DNA of 33,543 nucleotides from an uncultured Oscillospiraceae bacterium (GTDB lineage: Bacteria > Bacillota > Clostridia > Oscillospirales > Oscillospiraceae), in contig CAKTQE010000018.1 in NCBI GenBank assembly GCA_934593275.1, positions 1 to 33,543 on the forward strand, given 5' to 3'. A model generated the notes under the pieces. It did no database searches. It was not told the origin of the DNA and was given only the letters and a program-made list of their open reading frames with translations. Position 1 is the first letter of the stretch, and every line of letters begins with the position of its first letter. Below are positions 14,431 to 21,904 of this stretch, one piece after another. The position numbers and the translations under genes were made by a program.

Positions 14431-15426
14431 ATGACATTAGAAAAACAAGATGCGGAGCTTTTTTATCAGCTTTGGTTCCCTTTGCTGGACTTCGTGAATC
14501 AAAAATACCGGGTATGTCCCGACATGGGAACCATTGACCGGAGCCGAGGCGTCGATGCTGCTGAAGCGAAGAAGATTGCAGATTATTTGTGGTCCCACAC
14601 AGAGGTGCTTCAGGAATACATTGCCTATGCAAAGTTGCCGGAAGAGCAGGCCCAAATTGTGGCGGCGTGGGCGCAGTGCAAGCCGGGAAAGTACATTGTG
14701 GAACGGCATTTGAAAAAGGGAACCGTGTTCATTTCAGAGGATGATCAGACGGTCTATATGGTCAAAGGGCTGTTTTCCACCTGGGAGGAAATGCTGGGAA
14801 AAGGCCCGGTACTGCTGGATGCCGTGTTGATCCCCTTTAAGGATATGATTATTTCGGATGGATTGGTAACGGCCTATCCGTTCCACTTCGGACGTGGATA
14901 CAGCGAAGCGTTTAAGGATATCTACAGAAAGGCCAAGGCGGACAATACGATCCGTTTTTCCTTAAGCGGTGGCGAACCGGAACGTCATCCCAACAAGGAA
15001 AAAGAAACCGGCACGGTGGAAAGCTATGTGATCAAGGTGTCTCTGGGACGCAGCTGTTACCGGTACATTCAAATCGGTAAGCAGAAAACCCTTGGTGCAT
15101 TGAGTGAAGCGATTTTGGCCGCTTTCGAATTTGACGATGACCATTGCCATGCGTTCTTTATGGATGACCGGTATTGGAGCGATTTCGGAGCCTATTATTC
15201 CGACGATATGGATGAAGGTTGCCGGATATCCTACAAGATGCCACTTGGACGACTTGGACTGGAAAAAGGCGATAAATTTAAGTATTTGTTTGATTTTGGA
15301 GATGAATGGCGTTTTCAGTGCAGAGTGATGCAGGAATTGGAGGAGAAAACGAAGTATTTCCGTGTGATCAAAGCGGTTGGAGACCCGCCGGCGCAGTACC
15401 CAAGCTGGGAAGACGAGGAGCTTTAA
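14431..15426 (+). CDS. Protein with C-terminal plasmid pRiA4b ORF-3-like domain
   Basis: Residues about 197-331 match the pRiA4b ORF-3-like family: YVIKVSLGRSCYRYIQIGKQ, then LSEAILAAFEFDDDHCHAFF, and the hallmark KFKYLFDFGDEWRFQCRV. The function of that family is unknown; it is widespread in accessory DNA and near transposons. The N-terminal 190 residues (a helical part, then a beta-rich part around GKYIVERHLKKGTVFI) are not recognised. AAGGAG stands seven bases before the ATG. A hairpin (15499-15527) follows the stop. Length is 331 residues with no sign of damage. Confidence 0.75.
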   Translation: MTLEKQDAELFYQLWFPLLDFVNQKYRVCPDMGTIDRSRGVDAAEAKKIADYLWSHTEVLQEYIAYAKLPEEQAQIVAAWAQCKPGKYIVERHLKKGTVFISEDDQTVYMVKGLFSTWEEMLGKGPVLLDAVLIPFKDMIISDGLVTAYPFHFGRGYSEAFKDIYRKAKADNTIRFSLSGGEPERHPNKEKETGTVESYVIKVSLGRSCYRYIQIGKQKTLGALSEAILAAFEFDDDHCHAFFMDDRYWSDFGAYYSDDMDEGCRISYKMPLGRLGLEKGDKFKYLFDFGDEWRFQCRVMQELEEKTKYFRVIKAVGDPPAQYPSWEDEEL

Positions 15427-15498
15427 CCAGGAGCTGCGGGATAGCCTGACGTTTGTAATGCAGAACGATTGTGGATAAGACATTTGAAAAGGAAACAC

Positions 15499-15527
15499 CC
15501 CCGGCAGGCAAATGATGCTTGCCGGGG
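15499..15527 (+). terminator. Probable terminator after the pRiA4b-like gene
   Basis: CCCCGGCA (15499-15506) pairs with TGCCGGGG (15520-15527) over a 13-nt loop, followed by a T-run ten bases later. GGCAA and TTGCC inside give an alternative pairing. Confidence 0.6.
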
Positions 15528-15702
15528 ATCGTGCATTTTTGCGAATTACAGCGAAAAGCTTCCGCATTCTTTCCCGCAGACCACAAACGCAAACAGAGTA
15601 TTGATTACCGCACCAAGAAAATGCCCCGTTGGAGGAACATGAATGGGTCATGTACCCGGACCCCAGTATTCCGACCATTGTTCCAGACGCTCTTTTCCAA
15701 CG

Positions 15703-15739
15703 TTCAAAGCCCGTATCCAATCGTAGAGGTTTCTGACCG
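15703..15739 (+). repeat. Dispersed 37-nt degenerate direct repeat, copy 2
   Basis: Same orientation as the copy at 13493-13529, with six mismatches in 37. It lies 277 nt after the pRiA4b-like gene. Confidence 0.6.
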
Positions 15740-15790
15740 GTGGGACAATTCAAAAACGGAGGACACAGAGAATTCAGCCTGTCCCCGTCG

Positions 15791-15818
15791 GAATATCCGT
15801 GGGAAATGGAGAATAGGG
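15791..15818 (+). promoter_or_regulatory. Weak candidate sigma-E-type promoter for sigK
   Basis: GAATAT (15791-15796) and GAATAGGG (15811-15818), 14 nt apart, loosely resemble a mother-cell sigma-E promoter (ATA-type -35, CATACA-T -10). sigK is sigma-E dependent in Bacillus. The -10 match is poor, so this is only a suggestion. Confidence 0.25.
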
Positions 15819-15838
15819 TAGTGCTGAGGTGAAGATGT

Positions 15839-16513
15839 ATGTTTGCAAGCGTCTGGCTGCTGCTCAGCGGCCTGTTCTACTCCCTGCAGCTCCACTCCGG
15901 CTCCTTCCCCAAACCGTTGACCCCCGAGGAAGAACGCAATTACTTAGCTCGTGCCGCCAAAGGCGACCTGGAAGCCAGAAACATCCTGGTGGAACGGAAT
16001 CTGCGGCTGGTGGCCCATGTGATGAAGAAATACTACGCCCAAACCGCCGACCAGGAGGATTTGATTTCCATTGGGACCATTGGGCTGATCAAGGGGGTCA
16101 CCACCTTTGATGCTTCCAAGGGGGCCAGGCTGGCGACTTATGCGGCCCGGTGTGTGGAGAATGAGATCCTCATGTACTTTCGCTCCCAGCGGAAAAGTGC
16201 CCAGGATGTATCATTGTCGGATTACATTGAGACCGGGGCGGAGGGTGCGCCGCTGGAACTGATGGATGTACTCAGTGAGGACTGCGATTTGTTGGAGGAG
16301 GTCAGCGGGCGGGAAACGGTGGCCAGGCTGCGGCGGGCGGTGGAGCGGTGCCTGAGTGAGCAGGAGCGGCAGGTGGTGGTGCTTCGCTATGGCCTGGGCG
16401 GCGGAACGCCTCTGCGGCAGCGTCAGGTGGCAGAGCGGCTGGGTATCAGCCGGAGCTACATCTCCCGCATCGAAAAGCGGGCCTTGGGAAAACTCCGGGC
16501 AGAGCTGGAATAA
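15839..16513 (+). CDS. sigK: RNA polymerase sporulation sigma factor SigK (pro-sigma-K)
   Basis: The 224-residue protein is the late mother-cell sigma factor that directs coat and cortex genes. It starts with a hydrophobic stretch, FASVWLLLSGLFYSLQL, that corresponds to the membrane-binding pro-sequence removed by SpoIVFB in Bacillus, then FPKPLTPEEE. Region 2 follows with NLRLVAHVMKKYY, EDLISIGTIGLIKG and LATYAARCVENEIL. Region 4 holds QRQVAERLGISRSYISRIEKRAL. The gene is continuous, with no skin-type element between the sigma-2 and sigma-4 parts. GAGGTGA precedes the ATG at 15839; another ATG four bases upstream is out of frame. A GC-rich hairpin follows the stop. Confidence 0.92.
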   Translation: MFASVWLLLSGLFYSLQLHSGSFPKPLTPEEERNYLARAAKGDLEARNILVERNLRLVAHVMKKYYAQTADQEDLISIGTIGLIKGVTTFDASKGARLATYAARCVENEILMYFRSQRKSAQDVSLSDYIETGAEGAPLELMDVLSEDCDLLEEVSGRETVARLRRAVERCLSEQERQVVVLRYGLGGGTPLRQRQVAERLGISRSYISRIEKRALGKLRAELE

Positions 16514-16518
16514 AGAGT

Positions 16519-16545
16519 ACCCCCACCTGAAAATCGGGTGGGGGT
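16519..16545 (+). terminator. Hairpin after sigK
   Basis: ACCCCCACC (16519-16527) pairs with GGTGGGGGT (16537-16545) over a 9-nt loop, six bases after the stop. The following GTGTT is a weak T-tract. Confidence 0.65.
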
Positions 16546-16700
16546 GTGTTATAATGGAAGCACAACGAAATACACGGGGCGGCTTGCACCGTGTGTGAAA
16601 ACAATTCCCATGCAAGTTTCATAAATGAACGTGACGCAACAGTCCAAAACGGTAGTAGATAAGTGAAGACCCTTCAAATACACACAAGGGAGGTACATCC

Positions 16701-17261
16701 ATGGATGACAGCCAGATCGTGGACTTATACTGGAAACGCCAAGGAAACGCTGTATCACAGACCAAGGAGAAATATGGGCGATATCTATTTTCTATAGCAA
16801 ATCATATATTGCAGCAATATGAGGATTCCGAGGAATGTGTCAATGACACCCTTTTTGGTGCCTGGAATTCGATCCCACCCCACAGACCTACTGTTTTGTC
16901 CACTTATCTCGGAAAAATCACACGCCGTCTGGCATTGAAAAAACATCGGGAAAAAACCGCTCAAAAAAGAGGCGGCATGGAGGCAGACCTGTCACTGGAA
17001 GAATTAGCCGGTTGCATTCCGGCAGGACAAACCATCGATGGGCAGCTGGATGACCGGGAACTGACACAGATACTGAATCGCTTTTTATCTGAGTTGCCGG
17101 TGCAGCAGCGGAAAGCTTTTGTATGCCGTTATTGGTATTGTGAATCCATTGCGGAAATTTCTCAGAGATTTTCTTGGAGTGAAAGCAAGACCAAAATGTT
17201 ACTTCTGCGGACAAGGGAGAAGCTGAGACAATGCCTTAAAAAGGAGGGGATTTTCGTATGA
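16701..17261 (+). CDS. ECF-type RNA polymerase sigma factor
   Basis: The 186-residue product has region 2 with KYGRYLFSIANHILQQYEDSEECVNDTLFGAWNSIPP, then LSTYLGKITRRLALKKHR. After a short acidic linker, region 4 has LSELPVQQRKAFVCRYWYCESIAEISQRFSWSESKTKMLLLRTREKLRQ, the usual layout of extracytoplasmic-function sigma factors. GGGAGG lies eight bases before the ATG. Its stop overlaps the next gene by 4 nt (ATGA), the arrangement used for sigma/anti-sigma pairs. The upstream region (16640-16690) may hold an autoregulated promoter, but I cannot define its boxes with confidence. The signal it responds to is unknown. Confidence 0.9.
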   Translation: MDDSQIVDLYWKRQGNAVSQTKEKYGRYLFSIANHILQQYEDSEECVNDTLFGAWNSIPPHRPTVLSTYLGKITRRLALKKHREKTAQKRGGMEADLSLEELAGCIPAGQTIDGQLDDRELTQILNRFLSELPVQQRKAFVCRYWYCESIAEISQRFSWSESKTKMLLLRTREKLRQCLKKEGIFV

Positions 17262-18499
17262 ACGCGATTCGTTTACAGGATGCCATTGGCGAAATTCAGG
17301 ATTCGTTTCTTTTAGAAGCGTACACGGAAGCGGACCCCCAAAAACCGAAAAAATGGTTGGCACTGCTGCTGGTGGCGGCCATCCTTGCGTTGGGGCTGGT
17401 GGCTTGCGCACCGATGCTTTTTAACAGTATTTCCGGAGATGACCTGTCCCTGAAAGCAAACTATGTGGGAAACGGTATTGTGAAAATTACCGTTGAAAAC
17501 AGGTCCGCAAAGGTTCTGAACTTCCAGCCCAAGCTAAAGCTGGAACGGTGGTCAGACGGTGAAGAAATACCTGCCAAGGGAAAGGTCAAGTTCCAAAATA
17601 CACAGATCGCCCCCAAAAGCAGCGGCGTAATGACCGTTGATCTCTCCAAGGCTTACGACCTTGACGAATTAGAGACACCGATTCTCAATGACTGGTACTA
17701 TTTTCTTCTGACAAATAACAATTTCCTTTTCGGCCAAGACTGGATGTGCAGCGTTTCTTTTTGGGAGCAGGACCACATGGCGGCACCCATCTACCCGGTG
17801 CAGCCCAGTCCCGCGGAGGCTGATCCGGAGCTTGCCCGGAGTGTCGCCCCTGATTTGCGTTCTTTCTTTGAAGAATCCATCCTTACAGATAAAGAAAAGC
17901 GGGCAGAAGTCACCATGGCTTATTATGAGCGTTGCGCAGAGTTGATCCGCACATCCGGGAAGACGGTCATTCGTCCTGTGTCACCGGCACCGACTTTCTT
18001 GACTGCTGATTTTCCGGCAGGAACCATTCTGGATAGGAATCTTCCGGAGGAGCTGCAATACCAGCTGATTGGACTGAAAGTTGCGTCCACAGATAGCTAC
18101 GCATTCCCTGTGGGTGCTTCCTGGGAGGATACGGCCTATATTTTCAGCATCATTGTACCCCAAAAGGCAGCAGACCTTTCCGAAGCCACGGGAGACGAAA
18201 TACAGGTAACCTATGTGATGGTGTATGATTCTGACCAGGCAGCCCAGCCGGATGCCTACACGCTGATACACGGGCAACTTGTGCCGCTTTCCGAGCTGCT
18301 TCCGGATACGGTTTACCGGGACAAGCAGTATACCGCCTTTAATGTGACCCAATATTTCTTTACAGACCTGGATACGCATATTGAGGCATTCCGGCAGCAC
18401 AGAACAGATTTGTTCTTTAATGAAGATGTTCTGGAACGGATCCACAACGGTTATGCGTATCTCCGGGAAGCGGTAAAGGAAATGTATCTGTACGAATGA
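17258..18499 (+). CDS. Membrane protein, probable anti-sigma partner of the ECF sigma factor
   Basis: The 413-residue protein has a short cytoplasmic-type N-terminus with the DAIGEIQDSFLLEA motif (8-21). Comparable D-x-IG-x-I-D-x-x-x-L-x-x-A stretches open many Firmicute anti-sigma-like membrane proteins. One transmembrane segment follows (about 33-52), then a large extracellular part of 350 residues. The first extracellular section, VKITVENRSAKVLNFQPKLKLERW, is beta-rich; the rest is not recognised. Cys50 sits in LVAC, which looks like a lipobox, but the 30 residues before the hydrophobic stretch argue against a lipoprotein. Coupling with the sigma gene supports the anti-sigma role; binding is not shown. 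Confidence 0.6.
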   Translation: MNAIRLQDAIGEIQDSFLLEAYTEADPQKPKKWLALLLVAAILALGLVACAPMLFNSISGDDLSLKANYVGNGIVKITVENRSAKVLNFQPKLKLERWSDGEEIPAKGKVKFQNTQIAPKSSGVMTVDLSKAYDLDELETPILNDWYYFLLTNNNFLFGQDWMCSVSFWEQDHMAAPIYPVQPSPAEADPELARSVAPDLRSFFEESILTDKEKRAEVTMAYYERCAELIRTSGKTVIRPVSPAPTFLTADFPAGTILDRNLPEELQYQLIGLKVASTDSYAFPVGASWEDTAYIFSIIVPQKAADLSEATGDEIQVTYVMVYDSDQAAQPDAYTLIHGQLVPLSELLPDTVYRDKQYTAFNVTQYFFTDLDTHIEAFRQHRTDLFFNEDVLERIHNGYAYLREAVKEMYLYE

Positions 18500-18618
18500 G
18501 AGTAGAATGATCGCTGAGAGACGGCAAAAATATATTCTGCTATACCCTTGTGTTCGAGGATATAAGAGGGGGGATGTCAATTGAAACGTGAAAATATTTC
18601 TGAGAAGTAGTGCATGAT

Positions 18619-18655
18619 AAAACCGCCGTCCCGATTTGGTTGGGACGGCGGTTTT
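18619..18655. terminator. Bidirectional terminator between convergent units
   Basis: AAAACCGCCGTCCC (18619-18632) and GGGACGGCGGTTTT (18642-18655) form a perfect 14-bp stem with a 9-nt loop. It lies 120 nt after the anti-sigma-like gene and 11 nt from the stop of the kinase on the other strand, and serves both. Confidence 0.92.
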
Positions 18656-18665
18656 CAGAGTTTCC

Positions 18666-21647
18666 TCAGGAAATCGTAAAGCTATTATTAGCCACAGGGG
18701 AGCCGTTAAAGTAGACCGTGATGGAGTAGCTGCCGGCTTCGGTGGGGGCTTTGGGGAGGTTCAGTTCGCCCAGCTGGTAGTTGCCGTCGAAGAATAGGTC
18801 GTACATGTCCAGGGTCTCCGAGGAAATCAGGCTGGGGATGGGGTTGCCGTCGCCGTCCCGGTAGACGTACATCACGTCAATGTCCTCGTGCTGGAGGTAG
18901 AACTTGACAGTGGCCTCCAGGACCATGGAAATGCTGTCGCCGGACTTGAAAGAAGTGGTAAATTCATTGGATTTGATGTTGTCCGTCAGCCAGGTGCCGC
19001 TGGGGGTCTTTAGCAGCTTGGAGGTGATTTTGTCTCCGGTCAGACCCTGGGTGGAGAAAGCGGGGGGCGTGGCGGTGGTATAACTCTTGGTGCCGCCGAA
19101 GATGGAGGTGTCATCTGCCAGCTGCAAGGTCAGATTATAGGTGGTCTCCGGGATTTTCGGGGTGATGGTGCCGGAGGCGGTGCTGCATTTGATCACGCTG
19201 GAAGAAGTGGAGTTATTCAGGGCGTACATGAGCAGCCATCCATCTGCCGGGGCCTTGCCGTCAAAGCTCCAGCTGACGTCCAGCCCTCCCTCGTCATTTT
19301 CCGTGACCTCAAAGGCGGTAATGGTAATGGGGTTGGCGGAAATGGTCAGCCGGGTGGGCTGGGTCATTCCGGCGGGGGTGACTTCTACGGTGTAGGACTT
19401 TTCATTGCTGGTGTTCCGGAATGTGGCAATGGTACCCTCTACGGTCTGGGCCTCGTCATAATCGTCGGAATAGCACCGGACGGTCCAGCTGGCAACCGGG
19501 GTGGCGGGGCCGTCCCAACCGATGGTCAGGTCACCGCCCAGACGGGAGATCACATCCAGATTGTTGGCGGAAATCAGGCTCAGTACCGTGTATTTAATGG
19601 AAGTCTGGCCCACCAGCTGAGAATTGTCAGAGGCGGTCAGGCGGATGGTATACTCCTTGCCAACCCGCAGACCTTTCAGCGTCACAGAATGACCGGTGAA
19701 GCTCTGCATGATGTTGTCCTCCCCCTCACAGGCGGCGGAGACCACCCAACCCTCCGGCTCATGGCCGGTAACGGTCAGGCTCAGCAGCACACTGCCCTCA
19801 TCCTGGCCGGTGACGGCGGTCATAGAGACGATTTCCGTCTGGCCCTCGGTGGTGTACACATCGGAAATCTGCCCGGTGAGCTTGTGCAGACCCTCCACAT
19901 TTACCAGAATGTTGTAAAGGGCATCGGGACTCAGACCGGTGAATACGGCCTTGCCGTCAGAAACCGGGGCGGTCAGTACATTTCCGTAGGCATCGGTGCA
20001 GGTGACGGTCAGCAGACTGTCGGCCACATCCGTATCCAGAGAAACCGTCAGCTCATTCTGAGAGCCGGTGACGGAAATGCCGTTAATGGTGAGCAGATAG
20101 AAGTTTTTATAGAACCAATTGGTGAACAGACCCACGCCGATGGCGAGAACCAGCAGCACGGAAATCACCAGAGGGGCCTTGCTCCGGCGGTTCTTTTCCA
20201 CATCCACAGGGGTGACGTTCTGCATGACGGGCTTGCGGACGGGACGGGGCCGCATTTCCGGATATCTGGGGGTTTGCAGCAGGTCTTTTACAGAGTCCAA
20301 TTCGCTGTCCAAATCGAAATTGTCTTCGGTTTTGGGAGCAATCACCGGGAACACCACATCATCCTCCGGTTCCTGGGCCACGGCCACACCGGCAGGGGCA
20401 AAGCGGACGGTACCCTGATCCAGTACCTTCTGGTCCGGTTTTTGGGCGGCCGTTTCGTGGAACTCCATGCGAATGGTGGAGTCGGAAACGGGAGACTGGG
20501 CTGCCGGTTCTTCCGGGAGGGACCAGTCGATATCCGGCAGTGTGTGTTCCTGGTTATCCGGCTTGTCCAGAGAAAGGCCTGCATCGGGATCCGGGGCGGG
20601 AACCTCGGAAATTTCAGGGGTTTTGGCTGGCTCCGGTGTTTCCGGAGACTCCTGTTCTTCTGCTGTTTCGGCACTCTGGGACTCTTCCGGGGCTTCCGCC
20701 GGAGCCTCCGTGGGTGCCACGGGGGTCTGGGGGACTTGGGGGGCCAGGGGCGCAATAGGCGTATCCGAGGGGGCGGCGGTTTGCAGATACTCGGCAAGGG
20801 CTTTTCCCATCTCCGCCGGGTCGGCATACCGGTCTTCCTGCCGGGGAGAAAGGGCTTTCAGAATGATGTTCGTCATGGACTCATCGGCGTAGGCGGGGGC
20901 ATCCAGGGGCCGTTCCGGGTCCTCAGGCAGCCGGGGCAGGGTGCCGCCGTTGTAAATTCTGTAGAGGATCATGCCCAGGGCATAGGTATCCACCGTCAGA
21001 TTCAGGGTGGCCATGGGGTCCCGGGTCTCCGGGGCAGAGTAGGGGCTTAAGTATTTCTCCGGCATGGAGGTATAATCCAGGAACTTGGTGGATACAAAGC
21101 CCAGATCGCCAATGCGGCAGTGGCCGGTTTCATCCAGGAAGATATTGGTGGGCTTGAGATCCACATACAGGTGTCCGGCCCGGCGGCACAGAGAAAGGGC
21201 ACCGCAAAGGTCCAGGGCCATGTTCACCGCCTGCAAATGGGTTACGGCGGTGCGGCGCAGGGCCTTTTCCAGGGACCGGCTGTATTTTCCCACCAGATAC
21301 ACGTGGTAGCCCAGGCGGTTCTTTTTCATAGGGGAGACCTGCCAGCCTTCGTAGGCCTGGAATCCGTCCAGGGCGGCCATGCTTTGCAGGAACTCCGCCT
21401 CAGCCCCAGCTTCCTCTGCCTGCTGGCGGAAATAATCCAGAGCGGCGGCAGGGTCTTTGTAGGCACCCGTTACCAGCAGTGCATCCAGCTGGGTCTGGGA
21501 AGGGGGGACGGACAGAATTTTGACAATATATTTTTGATCGGAACCCTCTTTCATGGCGGGGCAGCAACAGGACCCGGGGCGGTTGCTCATAGGCGCACCC
21601 AGGGCAAAACCATCCAAAAGAGGAGAAACCAGATTGGAATCAGACAT
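18666..21647 (-). CDS. Transmembrane Ser/Thr protein kinase with extracellular beta-sandwich repeats
   Basis: The 993-residue protein is a membrane receptor-type kinase. The kinase core (about 12-290) shows the VAIK-like Lys43 in YIVKIL, the catalytic loop YVDLKPTN (161-168, HRD changed to YVD), DLG (181-183) for DFG, and APE (205-207). The glycine loop is unusual, with CCC at 27-29. A linker of 190 residues rich in Pro, Glu and Ala follows, then one transmembrane segment (about 489-511). The remaining 480 residues are Thr/Ser-rich beta repeats like Ig or FnIII modules and should lie outside the cell. GGAGG precedes the ATG at 21647. The gene is divergent from the Ig-like protein at 21905, suggesting a common pathway. 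Some catalytic motifs are atypical, so activity is not certain. Confidence 0.85.
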   Translation of the reverse strand: MSDSNLVSPLLDGFALGAPMSNRPGSCCCPAMKEGSDQKYIVKILSVPPSQTQLDALLVTGAYKDPAAALDYFRQQAEEAGAEAEFLQSMAALDGFQAYEGWQVSPMKKNRLGYHVYLVGKYSRSLEKALRRTAVTHLQAVNMALDLCGALSLCRRAGHLYVDLKPTNIFLDETGHCRIGDLGFVSTKFLDYTSMPEKYLSPYSAPETRDPMATLNLTVDTYALGMILYRIYNGGTLPRLPEDPERPLDAPAYADESMTNIILKALSPRQEDRYADPAEMGKALAEYLQTAAPSDTPIAPLAPQVPQTPVAPTEAPAEAPEESQSAETAEEQESPETPEPAKTPEISEVPAPDPDAGLSLDKPDNQEHTLPDIDWSLPEEPAAQSPVSDSTIRMEFHETAAQKPDQKVLDQGTVRFAPAGVAVAQEPEDDVVFPVIAPKTEDNFDLDSELDSVKDLLQTPRYPEMRPRPVRKPVMQNVTPVDVEKNRRSKAPLVISVLLVLAIGVGLFTNWFYKNFYLLTINGISVTGSQNELTVSLDTDVADSLLTVTCTDAYGNVLTAPVSDGKAVFTGLSPDALYNILVNVEGLHKLTGQISDVYTTEGQTEIVSMTAVTGQDEGSVLLSLTVTGHEPEGWVVSAACEGEDNIMQSFTGHSVTLKGLRVGKEYTIRLTASDNSQLVGQTSIKYTVLSLISANNLDVISRLGGDLTIGWDGPATPVASWTVRCYSDDYDEAQTVEGTIATFRNTSNEKSYTVEVTPAGMTQPTRLTISANPITITAFEVTENDEGGLDVSWSFDGKAPADGWLLMYALNNSTSSSVIKCSTASGTITPKIPETTYNLTLQLADDTSIFGGTKSYTTATPPAFSTQGLTGDKITSKLLKTPSGTWLTDNIKSNEFTTSFKSGDSISMVLEATVKFYLQHEDIDVMYVYRDGDGNPIPSLISSETLDMYDLFFDGNYQLGELNLPKAPTEAGSYSITVYFNGSPVANNSFTIS

Positions 21648-21671
21648 GAAAATCGCCTCCTTAACTCCAAT

Positions 21672-21700
21672 ATCATAAGATAAAATCGTGAAAAAATCAA
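21672..21700 (-). promoter_or_regulatory. Promoter of the kinase gene
   Basis: On the minus strand TTGATT (21700-21695), a 17-nt spacer and TATGAT (21677-21672) lie 25 nt upstream of the kinase ATG. Confidence 0.6.
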
Positions 21701-21706
21701 CATTCT

Positions 21707-21724
21707 TTTTGTAATTTTACAAAA
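21707..21724. promoter_or_regulatory. Operator-like palindrome between divergent promoters
   Basis: TTTTGTAA-TT-TTACAAAA is a perfect palindrome with 8-bp arms. It sits just upstream of the kinase -35 box and about 70 nt from the opposing promoter, where one regulator could control both. The regulator is unknown. Confidence 0.5.
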
Positions 21725-21792
21725 GGAAAGAACGCTTTTCGGAAACTTTGAAATTTTTAAGGACCGGGAAAGGATTATTTACACAAAGGCTC

Positions 21793-21821
21793 TTGTTTTC
21801 CGAAAGGAAAAGTGGTATAAT
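21793..21821 (+). promoter_or_regulatory. Promoter of the zinc-ribbon/Ig-like protein gene
   Basis: TTGTTT (21793-21798), 17 nt and a perfect TATAAT (21816-21821) give a strong sigma-A promoter 84 nt before the ATG at 21905. Confidence 0.75.
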
Positions 21822-21849
21822 TCGTCAATAAAAGAGAGATTATATCTGA

Positions 21850-21890
21850 GGGAGACGGGACCACAGGCCTATGGTGGTATTTTCTCCCGT
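21850..21890 (+). promoter_or_regulatory. 5'-UTR hairpin directly before the ribosome site
   Basis: GGGAGA (21850-21855) pairs with TCTCCC (21883-21888), with an inner ACCAC (21860-21864) and GTGGT (21874-21878). An alternative pairing is ACGGGA (21855-21860) with TCCCGT (21885-21890). AAGGAGG starts at 21891, so the structure abuts the ribosome site and could modulate translation. Confidence 0.4.
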
Positions 21891-21904
21891 AAGGAGGAAT
21901 TACC

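Larger units (their letters stand above)
15427..15838. other. Non-coding stretch upstream of sigK
   Basis: No gene is supported. It holds the terminator-like hairpin at 15499-15527, the second repeat copy (15703-15739) and a weak candidate for a sporulation promoter just before sigK (15791-15818). Confidence 0.5.

Noticed and set aside
14962..15753. A 263-codon frame on the minus strand over the pRiA4b-like gene
   Set aside because: The plus strand encodes the conserved family domain; the antisense frame merely includes the repeat-copy peptide RLDTGFE at its start.
17399..17415. Lipoprotein call for the anti-sigma-like protein based on LVAC
   Set aside because: About 30 polar residues, including a probable sigma-binding motif, come before the hydrophobic segment, which is too long an n-region for a lipoprotein signal.
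19689..21050. A 453-codon open frame on the plus strand opposite the kinase gene
   Set aside because: Its Gly/Arg/His-rich product has no domain, and the opposite strand encodes a clear kinase, TM segment and beta modules. It is a high-GC shadow frame.
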